From Truepera sp965215315 (lineage in GTDB: Bacteria > Deinococcota > Deinococci > Deinococcales > Trueperaceae): a DNA stretch of 64,000 nucleotides. The notes under the pieces were generated by a model. That model saw nothing but the letters and a program-made list of their open reading frames with translations, had not been told where the DNA came from and searched no databases. Below are positions 34,625-42,767 of this stretch, in pieces (position 1 is the first letter of the stretch; every line of letters begins with the position of its first letter). The stretch covers positions 2,542,001-2,606,000 of the forward strand of contig CBDCDB010000008.1 in assembly GCA_965215315.1 (NCBI GenBank), given 5' to 3'. A program made the translations under genes and the position numbers.

Positions 34625-35539
34625 GTGCGGAACCTTTCTTACCCCAAAACATTCGTTCAGCATCTCCTAGTCAGCGCCAAAGGTCTGGTCATGGGCGCAG
34701 CCGACGTCGTACCCGGCGTTTCGGGCGGCACGATGGCCCTCATCATGGGCATCTACGAAGAGCTGATTCACGCCATCACGCAGTTTTCCCGTAGAGACCT
34801 CTACGCCCACGTCTTTTCCGGCAGGGTGGGCAAGGCTTTTGAACAGGTACATTTAGGCTTTTTGGTCGCCCTGGTGTTGGGTATCGCCGCCGCCGTGCTG
34901 AGCTTGGCGGGCATTTTGGAACATTTATTGGGGACAGAGCCGGTGTGGGTCTTCTCTTTTTTCTTCGGGCTTATCGTGGCTTCAGTCTGGGTCGTGGGCA
35001 AGCTGGTGCGGGGCTGGAATGCGGGGACGGTGACAAGTTTCGTCGTCGGCGCGGCGCTGGCTTTTATCATCGTCGGCCTGACGCCGACCCAGACGCCGGA
35101 AGCCTCGTGGTTTATTTTCCTGAGCGGCGCAATTGCAATTTGTGCGCTCATCCTGCCGGGAATTTCAGGGTCGTTTATCTTGCTGCTCTTGGGCAAATAC
35201 GAGTTCGTGTTGGGCGCGGTGAACGACCGCAACCTGGGCGTCATCGTCGTGTTTGCGCTCGGCGCAGCGGTGGGTCTCTTGGGGTTTGCCAAAATACTTA
35301 ACTGGCTCCTGACGCACTACTACGACATCCTGATTGCTGTGCTGTGCGGCTTTATGCTGGGGAGCTTGCGTAAAATCTGGCCGTGGAAAGTCGAGCTAGA
35401 AGGTGGACTCCTGACCCGGAACGTTTTACCTGCGGGGGGCCTCGAGCTACTCTACGCGCTACTCTTGGCTTTGGCGGGCGTTGCCCTAGTGCTGCTGATT
35501 TCACGGCAGGGAGAGCGGCTCGAGTCCGATTCCCAATAA
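34625..35539 (+). CDS. DUF368 polytopic membrane protein
   Basis: A 304-residue protein with about eight membrane segments. The N-terminal signature G-A-A-D-V-V-P-G-V-S-G-G-T-M-A is diagnostic of DUF368, and a second P-G-I-S-G-S-F motif lies in the second half, showing an internal repeat. DUF368 proteins have been linked to undecaprenyl phosphate translocation. GTG 34625 is taken as start; the frame is open upstream but that DNA is repeat-rich and without a ribosome site. Confidence 0.88.
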   Translation: MRNLSYPKTFVQHLLVSAKGLVMGAADVVPGVSGGTMALIMGIYEELIHAITQFSRRDLYAHVFSGRVGKAFEQVHLGFLVALVLGIAAAVLSLAGILEHLLGTEPVWVFSFFFGLIVASVWVVGKLVRGWNAGTVTSFVVGAALAFIIVGLTPTQTPEASWFIFLSGAIAICALILPGISGSFILLLLGKYEFVLGAVNDRNLGVIVVFALGAAVGLLGFAKILNWLLTHYYDILIAVLCGFMLGSLRKIWPWKVELEGGLLTRNVLPAGGLELLYALLLALAGVALVLLISRQGERLESDSQ

Positions 35540-35549
35540 AGCCTGACTC

Positions 35550-35598
35550 AAAAAACGAGACCCGGCGTAAAAGTTTGTGCCGGGTCTCGTCTCGTTTT
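35550..35598. terminator. Bidirectional terminator between DUF368 gene and gltA
   Basis: CGAGACCCGGC and GCCGGGTCTCG pair in an 11-bp stem, with AAAAAA before and CGTTTTGT after. It serves both convergent genes. Confidence 0.9.
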
Positions 35599-35614
35599 GT
35601 TTAGTTACACGGAT

Positions 35615-36757
35615 TTACCGTGATTCTATCGCCGTAAACGTCTTGCCTTTGCTCCCTTCATACGACAGCTTGGGCCGCATCAACCGGTTGTCGGCGTACT
35701 GCTCTAACAGGTGCGCCATCCACCCCGGCGTCCGGGCGACCGTAAAAATTGGCGTGTACATCTCGCCGGGAAAACCTAGCATCCGGTACACCGACGCCGA
35801 AAAGAAGTCCACGTTCGGTTTGACCTGCTTGCCCTGTTTGTCCATCTCGCGCTCCATCACGCGCTCCATCTCCTGCGACATCTCAAACCACTTTGAGTCG
35901 CCGGACTCTTCAGCGAGTTTTTCCGAGACGCCCTCGAGAACTGCCGCCCTCGGGTCGAGGACGCGGTAGACGCGGTGTCCGAAACCGGGGATACGGGCTT
36001 TGGGCTGACTCAGTTTGTTCATGACAAAATCTTCAGTCGCCTCGACGCTGCCGATCTCTTCTAGCATCTGCATCACCGCGGTATTCGCGCCACCGTGTAG
36101 CGGCCCTTTAAGCGAACCGATAGCGGCGGTGATGGCGCTGTACACGTCCGTCAAGGTCGAAGCGGTCGCCCGCGCCACAAAGGTACTCGCGTTCGAGCCG
36201 TGTTCGGCGTGCAGCACGAGCGCCACGTCCATCACGCGGACGGCGGCCTTGGACGGCTCCTCGCCGTTCGTCATATAGAGAAAGTTGGCGGCGAGCGACA
36301 GCTCGGGGTTCGGCGCGACGGGTTCCTTGCCTTCACGGATACGCGCCAGGGCAGCCGTTAGGGTAATCGTCTGCGCGGTCAACCGGAGTCCGATACGGCG
36401 CACGTTGTCCAGCTCAACGCCGTCACTCTCCTCATCCGACGCGGCGAGCGCTGAGACCGCCGTCCGTAGGGCGTGCATCGGGCTTTCACTCTTGGGAAAG
36501 TGCCGGAAGATGTCAATAACCTCGTCTGGTACAGCAAAGTGAGGTTTGAGTGACGCCTGAAACTCGGACAGCTCGCTTTTGGTAGGCAACGCGCCGTTCC
36601 ACAATAAGCAGATCACCTCTTCGAACGAGGCTTTGTCGGCCAACTCGCGGATGTCGTAGCCTCGGTAGATGAGCTCGCCCTTCATTCCGTCGATGCTGCA
36701 GATTTCGGTCGTGTCGATCATCACGCCGTCGAGTCCTCGGTGAATCGTCTGTTCCAT
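35615..36757 (-). CDS. gltA: Citrate synthase
   Basis: A 380-residue type II-like short citrate synthase. Catalytic residues are seen as H in G-P-L-H-G-G-A-N, H in G-F-G-H-R-V-Y and D in N-V-D-F-F-S-A-S-V. Y-R-G-Y-D-I near the start is typical. It condenses oxaloacetate and acetyl-CoA in the TCA cycle. The length matches the Gram-positive/Thermus class; a 2-methylcitrate activity cannot be excluded from sequence. It stands alone. Confidence 0.95.
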   Translation of the reverse strand: MEQTIHRGLDGVMIDTTEICSIDGMKGELIYRGYDIRELADKASFEEVICLLWNGALPTKSELSEFQASLKPHFAVPDEVIDIFRHFPKSESPMHALRTAVSALAASDEESDGVELDNVRRIGLRLTAQTITLTAALARIREGKEPVAPNPELSLAANFLYMTNGEEPSKAAVRVMDVALVLHAEHGSNASTFVARATASTLTDVYSAITAAIGSLKGPLHGGANTAVMQMLEEIGSVEATEDFVMNKLSQPKARIPGFGHRVYRVLDPRAAVLEGVSEKLAEESGDSKWFEMSQEMERVMEREMDKQGKQVKPNVDFFSASVYRMLGFPGEMYTPIFTVARTPGWMAHLLEQYADNRLMRPKLSYEGSKGKTFTAIESR

Positions 36758-36851
36758 AACTGCCTCCAGATGGGTATTAACTGTTGCTGACTATTTTTCT
36801 AGTTTAACTGCCCGCTGCGCGTGTCATAGTAAGGTCTGCGGGCTTTACGGG

Positions 36852-37880
36852 CTAACTCGCAGCTTCCGGGCCGCTGTTTTCGGGGCTGCTGGGGCCGTCT
36901 ACGTTCTGTAAAACGTTTAAGACAGCCTCACCGTAACGCGAGCGTTTAATCGGCCCGACCCCTTTGACTAAAACGAGTTCATCGAGTGTTTGCGGATTTG
37001 CCGCAGCAACTTTAGAGAGCGTGTCGTTGGTAAAAACGATATACGCCGGGACACCCTCGGTTTTGGCGGTTTCGCGCCGCCAAGCCTCGAGCCTGCCCAA
37101 CCGGGTTTCGGCCTCCTCTGAGAGAACGGTCTGTGCTGGCGGTTGCTCAGTGACCGGCGCGGAGGTATCGGCTGTAGTTTCGTTTGCGGCTTCGTTTGCG
37201 GCTTCGCCTGTGCTGCTCGCCGTGTTTATCTGGCTTTCACTCAAACTCTCAGACGCCCCAGGTGCTTCAGTTACGGGAGGCACATAGGCAGGGGGCACCG
37301 TAGGGTTTACCTTATCTGTGTCGGTGCCTCGAGTACCGCTAGGGTCAGGCGCAGGTGGGGTGGGCGGCGCTGCTGCGGGCGACGGTTCAGCTGCCGCTGC
37401 AGGCGTGTAAGTGCTTGTCGTGCTTGCACTCGCGGTAGGTCGGGGCGTATCCGGTTTGCCCCCCTCGCGGTAGAGCAGATACGCTCCGGCAGCCACCAGA
37501 ACGACCGCAAACGCCACCGAACTCAGCAGACCAAACGACCCCAGCGCGACGAGTGCGCCCAGCACCGCGAAGATGCCTGCACCGTAGAGCGCCCAGCGGT
37601 TCGGTCTGGGCTCTACGCGGTCAATAGCGAAAAATCCGGCAGCCAGACCTAACAGCATCCCGCTGTCGGTGTCGATTAAGGTACCGACGGCGATGCCTAT
37701 CAAGACGCCGCCTGCAACCAAAAAGTTGTAATTTTGCCGCGACACGTAACCGACTAAAAAGACTGCGCCGATAAGCGCCAGCCAGAGCCAGTCTGCGCCG
37801 CCGATCCGTGAAAGCAGCATAATGACGCCGATAGCGATGAGCGCGTAGGCCAGCAGGCGCTGTGGGTTTGTCGTTCTCAT
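36852..37880 (-). CDS. Multi-pass membrane protein with C-terminal HRDC domain
   Basis: A 342-residue protein of unusual make-up. Residues 8-137 contain about six short hydrophobic segments. Residues 141-255 are a low-complexity linker rich in P, A, S and T. Residues 259-325 form an HRDC domain: R-L-E-A-W-R-R-E, then V-P-A-Y-I-V-F-T-N-D-T-L and L-V-L-V-K-G-V-G-P. HRDC domains bind nucleic acids in RecQ helicases and RNase D. The topology that would put HRDC in the cytoplasm, tethered to the membrane, is inference. No catalytic domain is present. Stands alone upstream of gltA. Confidence 0.85.
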   Translation of the reverse strand: MRTTNPQRLLAYALIAIGVIMLLSRIGGADWLWLALIGAVFLVGYVSRQNYNFLVAGGVLIGIAVGTLIDTDSGMLLGLAAGFFAIDRVEPRPNRWALYGAGIFAVLGALVALGSFGLLSSVAFAVVLVAAGAYLLYREGGKPDTPRPTASASTTSTYTPAAAAEPSPAAAPPTPPAPDPSGTRGTDTDKVNPTVPPAYVPPVTEAPGASESLSESQINTASSTGEAANEAANETTADTSAPVTEQPPAQTVLSEEAETRLGRLEAWRRETAKTEGVPAYIVFTNDTLSKVAAANPQTLDELVLVKGVGPIKRSRYGEAVLNVLQNVDGPSSPENSGPEAAS

Positions 37881-38331
37881 TCGGGCCTCCTCGTCCGCCT
37901 ATGATAGCGCACTCGAGCAGCTTGGTTGATAAGCCCTCGATGTCAGGTACGCCCGCAGCGGGTACCGTTTACCTGTATACACCCCTAGATATAGCTAGTA
38001 GCCAGCTACCGGTATTTTCATAATCGCGTTGGTACAACGTAGCTCGGTGCAACTGACCTTCTAAAAGGGATACCCCTGTAGGTATAAACCGCAACCATGT
38101 AAGGGACACAGGTTTTTCACACGCTCAGGGTGCTAGCATAGGCTGACCATGTATGAGATGTGCTCGAGGGGACGATGAAACCATCTGAAAGGTCGCTACA
38201 ACGCATCACCAGCGTTACCTTGCAGTTCTTGCTGCTCACCTTTTCTACTAAATCGTCTCTAAACCCACATCGGGACAACCCAGGTTCGTACCCGCTCAGG
38301 CCACCCCTACCTATCTTGTAAAGGAGCCGCC
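37881..38331. other. Gene-free stretch before the 2-oxoacid dehydrogenase operon
   Basis: About 450 bp with no supported gene. Small inverted repeats are visible (CCCGC-A-GCGGG at about 37953; ATACC-CCTGTA-GGTAT at about 38069). The operon promoter should be here; no clear consensus pair is seen. A structured leader RNA is possible but I recognise none. Confidence 0.5.
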
Positions 38332-39423
38332 GTGATTCAGGAAACGTACCTTTTTAAGCCTTTTGACACAACCCCGATTTCAGTCGTCAGTGAGTCGGGT
38401 CTTTGGAACGCGCCTTTCGAGCTGAACTTAGACGACGCAACGCTCAAAAAGATGTACTACGACCTCGTTCTCGCGCGGCTATTAGACGAACGTTTAGTCA
38501 AACTTCAGCGGATGGGTAAAACCAGCTTCGTCGCACCGACTTCCGGGCATGAAGGGGCGCATATTGGTACTGCTTACGCTATGCGCGCGGGGTTCGACTG
38601 GCTTTTCCCCTACTACCGCGACCTCGGCCTCGTTACGGCGCTCGGCGTGCCCTTACGTGAGACCTTCGGGCAGATGCTCGGTACGAGGGCCGACCCCAAC
38701 AAAGGTCGTCAGATGCCGAATCACCCCGGTTCGGCGGCGCTCAATATCTACACGGCGGCTTCGCCTATCGCCTCGCATATCCCGCCTGCCGTCGGCGCGG
38801 CCCTCAGCATGAAACTCCGGGATACCGGACAGGTCACGGTCGTAACCTTCGGCGACGGCGCGACGAGTGAAGGTGACTTTCACGCCGCGCTGAACTTTGC
38901 CGGAGTACAGGGTGCGCCTATTGTGTTCGTCTGTGAAAATAACGGCTACGCAATTTCGGTCGGTCTAAACAAACAGAGCGCTTCGGAGACGGTCGCGGTC
39001 AAAGCGCACGCCTACGGGATGCCGGGGTACACCGTTGACGGCATGGACACGCTCGCCTGCTTTTTCGTCGTGCAAGAGGCGGTGGCGCGGGCTAGGGAGG
39101 GGCGCGGGCCGGTGTTGCTCGAGCTGCTCGTCTACCGTTACGGGGCGCACTCCTCAGCTGATGACGACTCGGGCTACCGCTCCGCTGAAGAGGTCGCGGC
39201 GTGGCGCAAACGCGACCCGCTCGAGAGGTTTCAAAAGTTTTTGACCAAACGCGGGTTGTGGTCGGACGAAGAGGAAGAGGCGTTACGAGAAGAGCTGAAC
39301 GAAACCCTCGCGGCCGCCCAAGCCGAAGCTGAAGCTGCCGGAAGTGTCCCGACCGAATGGCTGTTCGACAACGTATACGCCGACCTGCCCGATTTTTTAC
39401 GCGAACAGCGGGGTGAATTGTGA
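38332..39423 (+). CDS. bkdA1: Branched-chain 2-oxoacid dehydrogenase E1 alpha subunit
   Basis: A 363-residue thiamine-diphosphate enzyme subunit. The cofactor motif is G-D-G-A-T-S-E-G-D-F-H-A-A-L-N-F-A with C-E-N-N-G-Y-A-I-S at its end; Y-R-Y-G-A-H-S-S-A-D-D marks the phosphorylation-loop region typical of branched-chain E1 alpha. With E1 beta it decarboxylates branched-chain 2-oxoacids and passes the acyl group to E2. The GTG start follows AAAGGAG. First gene of a four-gene operon. A pyruvate or acetoin specificity is a less likely alternative. Confidence 0.9.
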   Translation: MIQETYLFKPFDTTPISVVSESGLWNAPFELNLDDATLKKMYYDLVLARLLDERLVKLQRMGKTSFVAPTSGHEGAHIGTAYAMRAGFDWLFPYYRDLGLVTALGVPLRETFGQMLGTRADPNKGRQMPNHPGSAALNIYTAASPIASHIPPAVGAALSMKLRDTGQVTVVTFGDGATSEGDFHAALNFAGVQGAPIVFVCENNGYAISVGLNKQSASETVAVKAHAYGMPGYTVDGMDTLACFFVVQEAVARAREGRGPVLLELLVYRYGAHSSADDDSGYRSAEEVAAWRKRDPLERFQKFLTKRGLWSDEEEEALREELNETLAAAQAEAEAAGSVPTEWLFDNVYADLPDFLREQRGEL

Positions 39424-39448
39424 AGACAGGTTTTGCCGGGAGATTTTA

Positions 39449-40423
39449 GTGGCGCAGCTTAATCTTGTTCAGACGGTCGCGCATACACTAAGCCTCGAGA
39501 TGGCCCGTGATGACAGTGTTGTCTTGATGGGTGAGGACGTCGGCAAACGCGGCGGCGTCTTTTTGGCTACCGAAGGACTCTTTGAGCGTTTCGGCCCCGA
39601 CCGGGTGATTGACACGCCCCTGTCAGAAGCGGCGATCATCGGCGCGGCAGTCGGCATGGCGGCGCACGGCCTTCGGCCTGTGGCTGAAATCCAGTTTTCG
39701 GATTATGTGTATCCGGGTTTTGACCAGTTGGTCTCGCAAGCTGCCAAGCTCCGTTACCGCTCCGGCGGACAGTTTTTCGCCCCGATGGTCGTGCGGATGC
39801 CTGCCGGGGGCGGCGTCAAGGGCGGGCATCACCACTCGCAAAACCCTGAAACACACTTCGTCCACACCCCCGGCCTCAAGGTCGTCTATCCATCGTCCCC
39901 CGCCGACGCCAAAGGACTCCTCAGCACCGCCATTCGCGACGACGACCCGGTGATTTTTATGGAGCCCAAACGCCTCTACCGCGCTGTAAAAGAAGAGGTG
40001 CCGGATGGCGAACACCTGATTCCGTTCGGTCAGGCGCGGGTGCGGCGTGAAGGCGACGACGTGGTGCTCGTTTCTTACGGGGCCAGCGTCGCCGAAACGC
40101 TCAAGGCCGCCGCCGCACTCGCCGAGCAGGGAATTTCAGCTCGAGTTATCGACCTGCGTTCGCTGATGCCGTGGGATAAAAAAACCGTTCTAGAAGCTGT
40201 GGCCCAGCTCGGGCGCGTCGTGTTGGTCTCCGAAGCGCCCCGAACCGGCGGCTTCGTCAGCGAGATTACCGCGACCATTTCCGAAGAGGTTTTGGATATG
40301 CTGCTCGCGCCGCCCGTACGTGTGACGGGGTTTGATACGCCGTATCCGTACGCGCAAGACCGGCTCTATCTGCCGGGAGTCAACCGTATTTTGAGGGCGG
40401 TACAGCGGGTTTTAGACTACTGA
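39449..40423 (+). CDS. bkdA2: Branched-chain 2-oxoacid dehydrogenase E1 beta subunit
   Basis: A 324-residue subunit with V-V-L-M-G-E-D-V-G-K-R-G-G-V-F, D-T-P-L-S-E and A-E-I-Q-F-S-D-Y-V-Y-P-G-F-D-Q, all typical of E1 beta. It completes the thiamine site of the heterotetramer. GTG 39449 is chosen because GGGAG precedes it and it matches the family start; the frame is open earlier, overlapping E1 alpha. Its stop shares bases with the next ATG (TGATG). Confidence 0.9.
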   Translation: MAQLNLVQTVAHTLSLEMARDDSVVLMGEDVGKRGGVFLATEGLFERFGPDRVIDTPLSEAAIIGAAVGMAAHGLRPVAEIQFSDYVYPGFDQLVSQAAKLRYRSGGQFFAPMVVRMPAGGGVKGGHHHSQNPETHFVHTPGLKVVYPSSPADAKGLLSTAIRDDDPVIFMEPKRLYRAVKEEVPDGEHLIPFGQARVRREGDDVVLVSYGASVAETLKAAAALAEQGISARVIDLRSLMPWDKKTVLEAVAQLGRVVLVSEAPRTGGFVSEITATISEEVLDMLLAPPVRVTGFDTPYPYAQDRLYLPGVNRILRAVQRVLDY

Positions 40424-41184
40424 TGAATCCCGTAAATCCGTTTGTCGAACCGGGCACTGCCGAGGCTTACGCTCAGGGCCGACCCTATTTTCATCCTCTG
40501 GTGATTGAAAAAGTTAAGGAAAACCTTGCGTTAAGCGCTCCCGTGAAGTTAGCCGTAGATGTGGCGTGTGGTACGGGACTGTCAACTCGAGCATTACTAG
40601 CTATCGCTGAGCAGATTGTCGCCACCGACATTTCCGAAGTGATGCTCTCACAAGCTCCCAAAGATGCATGCATCACCTACTATCAAGCTCCAGCAGAAGC
40701 ACTCCCTTTGGAAGACGCAAGTGCCGACCTTATGACGGTCAGTCTGGCGTTTCACTGGCTCGAGCGTAAAGCATTTTTGCGTGAGGCGCGGCGCGTACTA
40801 CGTCTGGGAGGTTGGCTCGTCGTTTACGAAAACTTTTTTGAAGGGCGGCAGCATTCAAATACCGATTTTGTAAGGTGGTTGGAACGTTATTACGAAGCTC
40901 ACCCGTCGCCACCTCGAGACCGTGCCCCTTTTACCGATGAAGACGCCCAAAGAGCCGGATTTGAGTTTTTAGTTAGGGAAACCTACAAAAATACCTGGTC
41001 ATTTAATTTAGCTGACTTTGTAGCCTATCTTTTGTCGCAGAGTAACGCGGTTGCGGCGGTCTCGAGCGGACGCTACTCAGCCGAAACGCTTAAACTAAAG
41101 CTTACTGAAGAGCTTCAGCCTTTCTTTGACGGCGAAGAAACCTTCCCCTTCGCCGGTTTTATCTGGCTGCTGAGGAGAACCTAA
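40423..41184 (+). CDS. SAM-dependent methyltransferase inside the bkd operon
   Basis: A 253-residue class I methyltransferase. Motif I is V-D-V-A-C-G-T-G-L-S-T-R, followed by A-T-D-I-S-E-V-M-L, L-P-L-E-D-A-S-A-D-L and R-V-L-R-L-G-G. It resembles small-molecule (UbiE/TMT-like) methyltransferases. It overlaps the E1 beta stop and ends four bases before the E2 ATG, so translation is coupled. The substrate is unknown. It might be a recent intrusion or act on a branched-chain product. Confidence 0.88.
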   Translation: MNPVNPFVEPGTAEAYAQGRPYFHPLVIEKVKENLALSAPVKLAVDVACGTGLSTRALLAIAEQIVATDISEVMLSQAPKDACITYYQAPAEALPLEDASADLMTVSLAFHWLERKAFLREARRVLRLGGWLVVYENFFEGRQHSNTDFVRWLERYYEAHPSPPRDRAPFTDEDAQRAGFEFLVRETYKNTWSFNLADFVAYLLSQSNAVAAVSSGRYSAETLKLKLTEELQPFFDGEETFPFAGFIWLLRRT

Positions 41185-41188
41185 CCCT

Positions 41189-42544
41189 ATGCCTCGAGAA
41201 CTCGTCCTCCCCGAACTCGCCGAGTCGGTCGTCGAAGGTGAAATCGTCAAATGGCTCGTCGCCGAGGGCGAAAACGTCGTAGAAGACCAACCGGTCGTCG
41301 AGGTGATGACCGATAAAGTCACGGTCGAATTGCCAAGTCCGTTCGCTGGAGTTTTGGAGACGCAGCTCGTCGCCGAGGGAGATGTGGTCGCGGTTCACAC
41401 GCCGATTGCCCGCTTTGCTGATGAAGCGGTCGGTGAACAGGCGGCGGGCGCAACCGAAACGCCTTCGCCTGCCGCTGATTTGGTGCAAAATGAAGAAGCG
41501 GCAGCTGACAACAAGGATAAAGATACAGATGATGGCGACGCACGCAGCTTGTTCCGGGCGTCTAAAGATGACGCTGCCGAGCCGGTCTATCAGATGACGC
41601 GCTCAGATACCCGGAAAGGTGAGACTGAACGTAAAGCTGGGCCGTATGGTCGCCCTGTTGCAGTTCCGGCAGCCCGCAAACTCGCCCGTGAGCTGGGCCT
41701 CGAGCTGAGCGCAGTCTCCGGGGGTGGCCCAAACGGACGTATCCGTGTAGACGACGTGCGGCGTGCTGCTGACCAGGATAAGTCTTCGGTTCCGAATACA
41801 CCTAAAGCGCCCCCTTACAAAACACCTGCGGGGTATGAAGGGCTCGAGCAGCGCGTTCCCGTTCGCGGTTTACGGCGGGCGATTTCAAATCAGATGGTCG
41901 CCTCGCATCTGCAAACCGTCCGCACCCTTCATGTTGACGAAGTAGACGCCACTGAACTCGTCGCACTGCGTTCGAAGCTCAAACCTCTGGCAGAAAAACG
42001 TGGGGTCAAGCTCTCGTATCTACCGTTTATTATGAAGGCGACAGTCGCGGCCCTTAAAGCCTTTCCAGTGGTGAACTCGAGCCTCGACGAAGCGGCAAGT
42101 GAGGTCGTCCTCAAAGGGTTTTACAATTTGGGTTTAGCCGTTGCTACAGAGGTTGGGTTAGTCGTTCCGGTTATCAAAGATGTTGACAAAAAGAGTATTC
42201 TCGAGGTCGCGCAAGAGGTCAGTACACTCGCAGCCAAAGCCAGAGACGGCAAACTCGCGCCCGAAGACGTCAAGGGCGGCACCTTTAGTATCACCAATAT
42301 CGGGTCACTCGGCGGACTCTTCAGCTTCCCGATCATCAATGTGCCTGAAGCGGCTATTTTGGGCGTTCACAGCATTAAAAAGCGTCCGGTGGTGATGCCG
42401 GACGATTCTATAGCAGCGCGGCAGATGCTCTATTTGTCCTTGTCGTTCGACCACCGCATCATTGACGGGGCGGAGGCCGCGCAGTTTACGAGTTACTTGA
42501 TTGAACTGCTCACGACGCCTGAATCGTTGCTGCTCGAGGGTTAG
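41189..42544 (+). CDS. bkdB: 2-oxoacid dehydrogenase E2 (dihydrolipoamide acyltransferase)
   Basis: A 451-residue protein. One N-terminal lipoyl domain carries lysine 43 in M-T-D-K-V-T-V. A charged linker follows, then the subunit-binding domain (A-A-R-K-L-A-R-E-L-G and G-G-G-P-N-G-R-I). The catalytic domain ends with F-D-H-R-I-I-D-G, holding the active histidine and aspartate. It transfers the acyl group from lipoate to CoA in the core of the complex. No E3 gene follows, so lipoamide dehydrogenase must be supplied from elsewhere. Confidence 0.93.
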   Translation: MPRELVLPELAESVVEGEIVKWLVAEGENVVEDQPVVEVMTDKVTVELPSPFAGVLETQLVAEGDVVAVHTPIARFADEAVGEQAAGATETPSPAADLVQNEEAAADNKDKDTDDGDARSLFRASKDDAAEPVYQMTRSDTRKGETERKAGPYGRPVAVPAARKLARELGLELSAVSGGGPNGRIRVDDVRRAADQDKSSVPNTPKAPPYKTPAGYEGLEQRVPVRGLRRAISNQMVASHLQTVRTLHVDEVDATELVALRSKLKPLAEKRGVKLSYLPFIMKATVAALKAFPVVNSSLDEAASEVVLKGFYNLGLAVATEVGLVVPVIKDVDKKSILEVAQEVSTLAAKARDGKLAPEDVKGGTFSITNIGSLGGLFSFPIINVPEAAILGVHSIKKRPVVMPDDSIAARQMLYLSLSFDHRIIDGAEAAQFTSYLIELLTTPESLLLEG

Positions 42545-42558
42545 TCTTGCTCTTGCTA

Positions 42559-42669
42559 TATAGCACTTAAGCGGTTGAAGGCTACCTTTATCACCATAGA
42601 ATGTACGTGCTAGACATAGACAGTTCAAATGAATGTGGGGGCGTCTGTTCCCAGATGATACCTGCTATA
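42559..42669 (+). repeat. Dispersed TATAGC-ended element, copy C
   Basis: 111 bp from TATAGCACTTAAGC to CAGATGATACCTGCTATA. Its last TATA is also the start of copy D, so C and D are tandem. The left boundary sits in TGCTATATAGCA, as if another unit end were present. Confidence 0.8.
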
Positions 42670-42767
42670 GCACTTAAGCAAGAAGCTACCGTAATCACCT
42701 CAGAATGTGCGTGCTAGACGGTTTAGTTAAAGGTGAGAGCGTCCGTTCCCAGATGATACCTGCTATA
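42666..42767 (+). repeat. Dispersed TATAGC-ended element, copy D
   Basis: 102 bp from TATAGCACTTAAGC to CAGATGATACCTGCTATA, closely similar to copy C (shared GTGCTAGAC and CGTTCCCAGATGATACC-like blocks). The stop codon of the lacI-type gene (42763-42765) lies inside its terminal TGCTATA. Confidence 0.8.

Noticed and set aside
37881..38331. Riboswitch or T-box in the leader of the bkd operon
   Set aside because: I see small inverted repeats but no recognised conserved core.
39344..39448. Longer E1 beta start
   Set aside because: It overlaps the end of E1 alpha, does not fit the family N-terminus and has no ribosome site.
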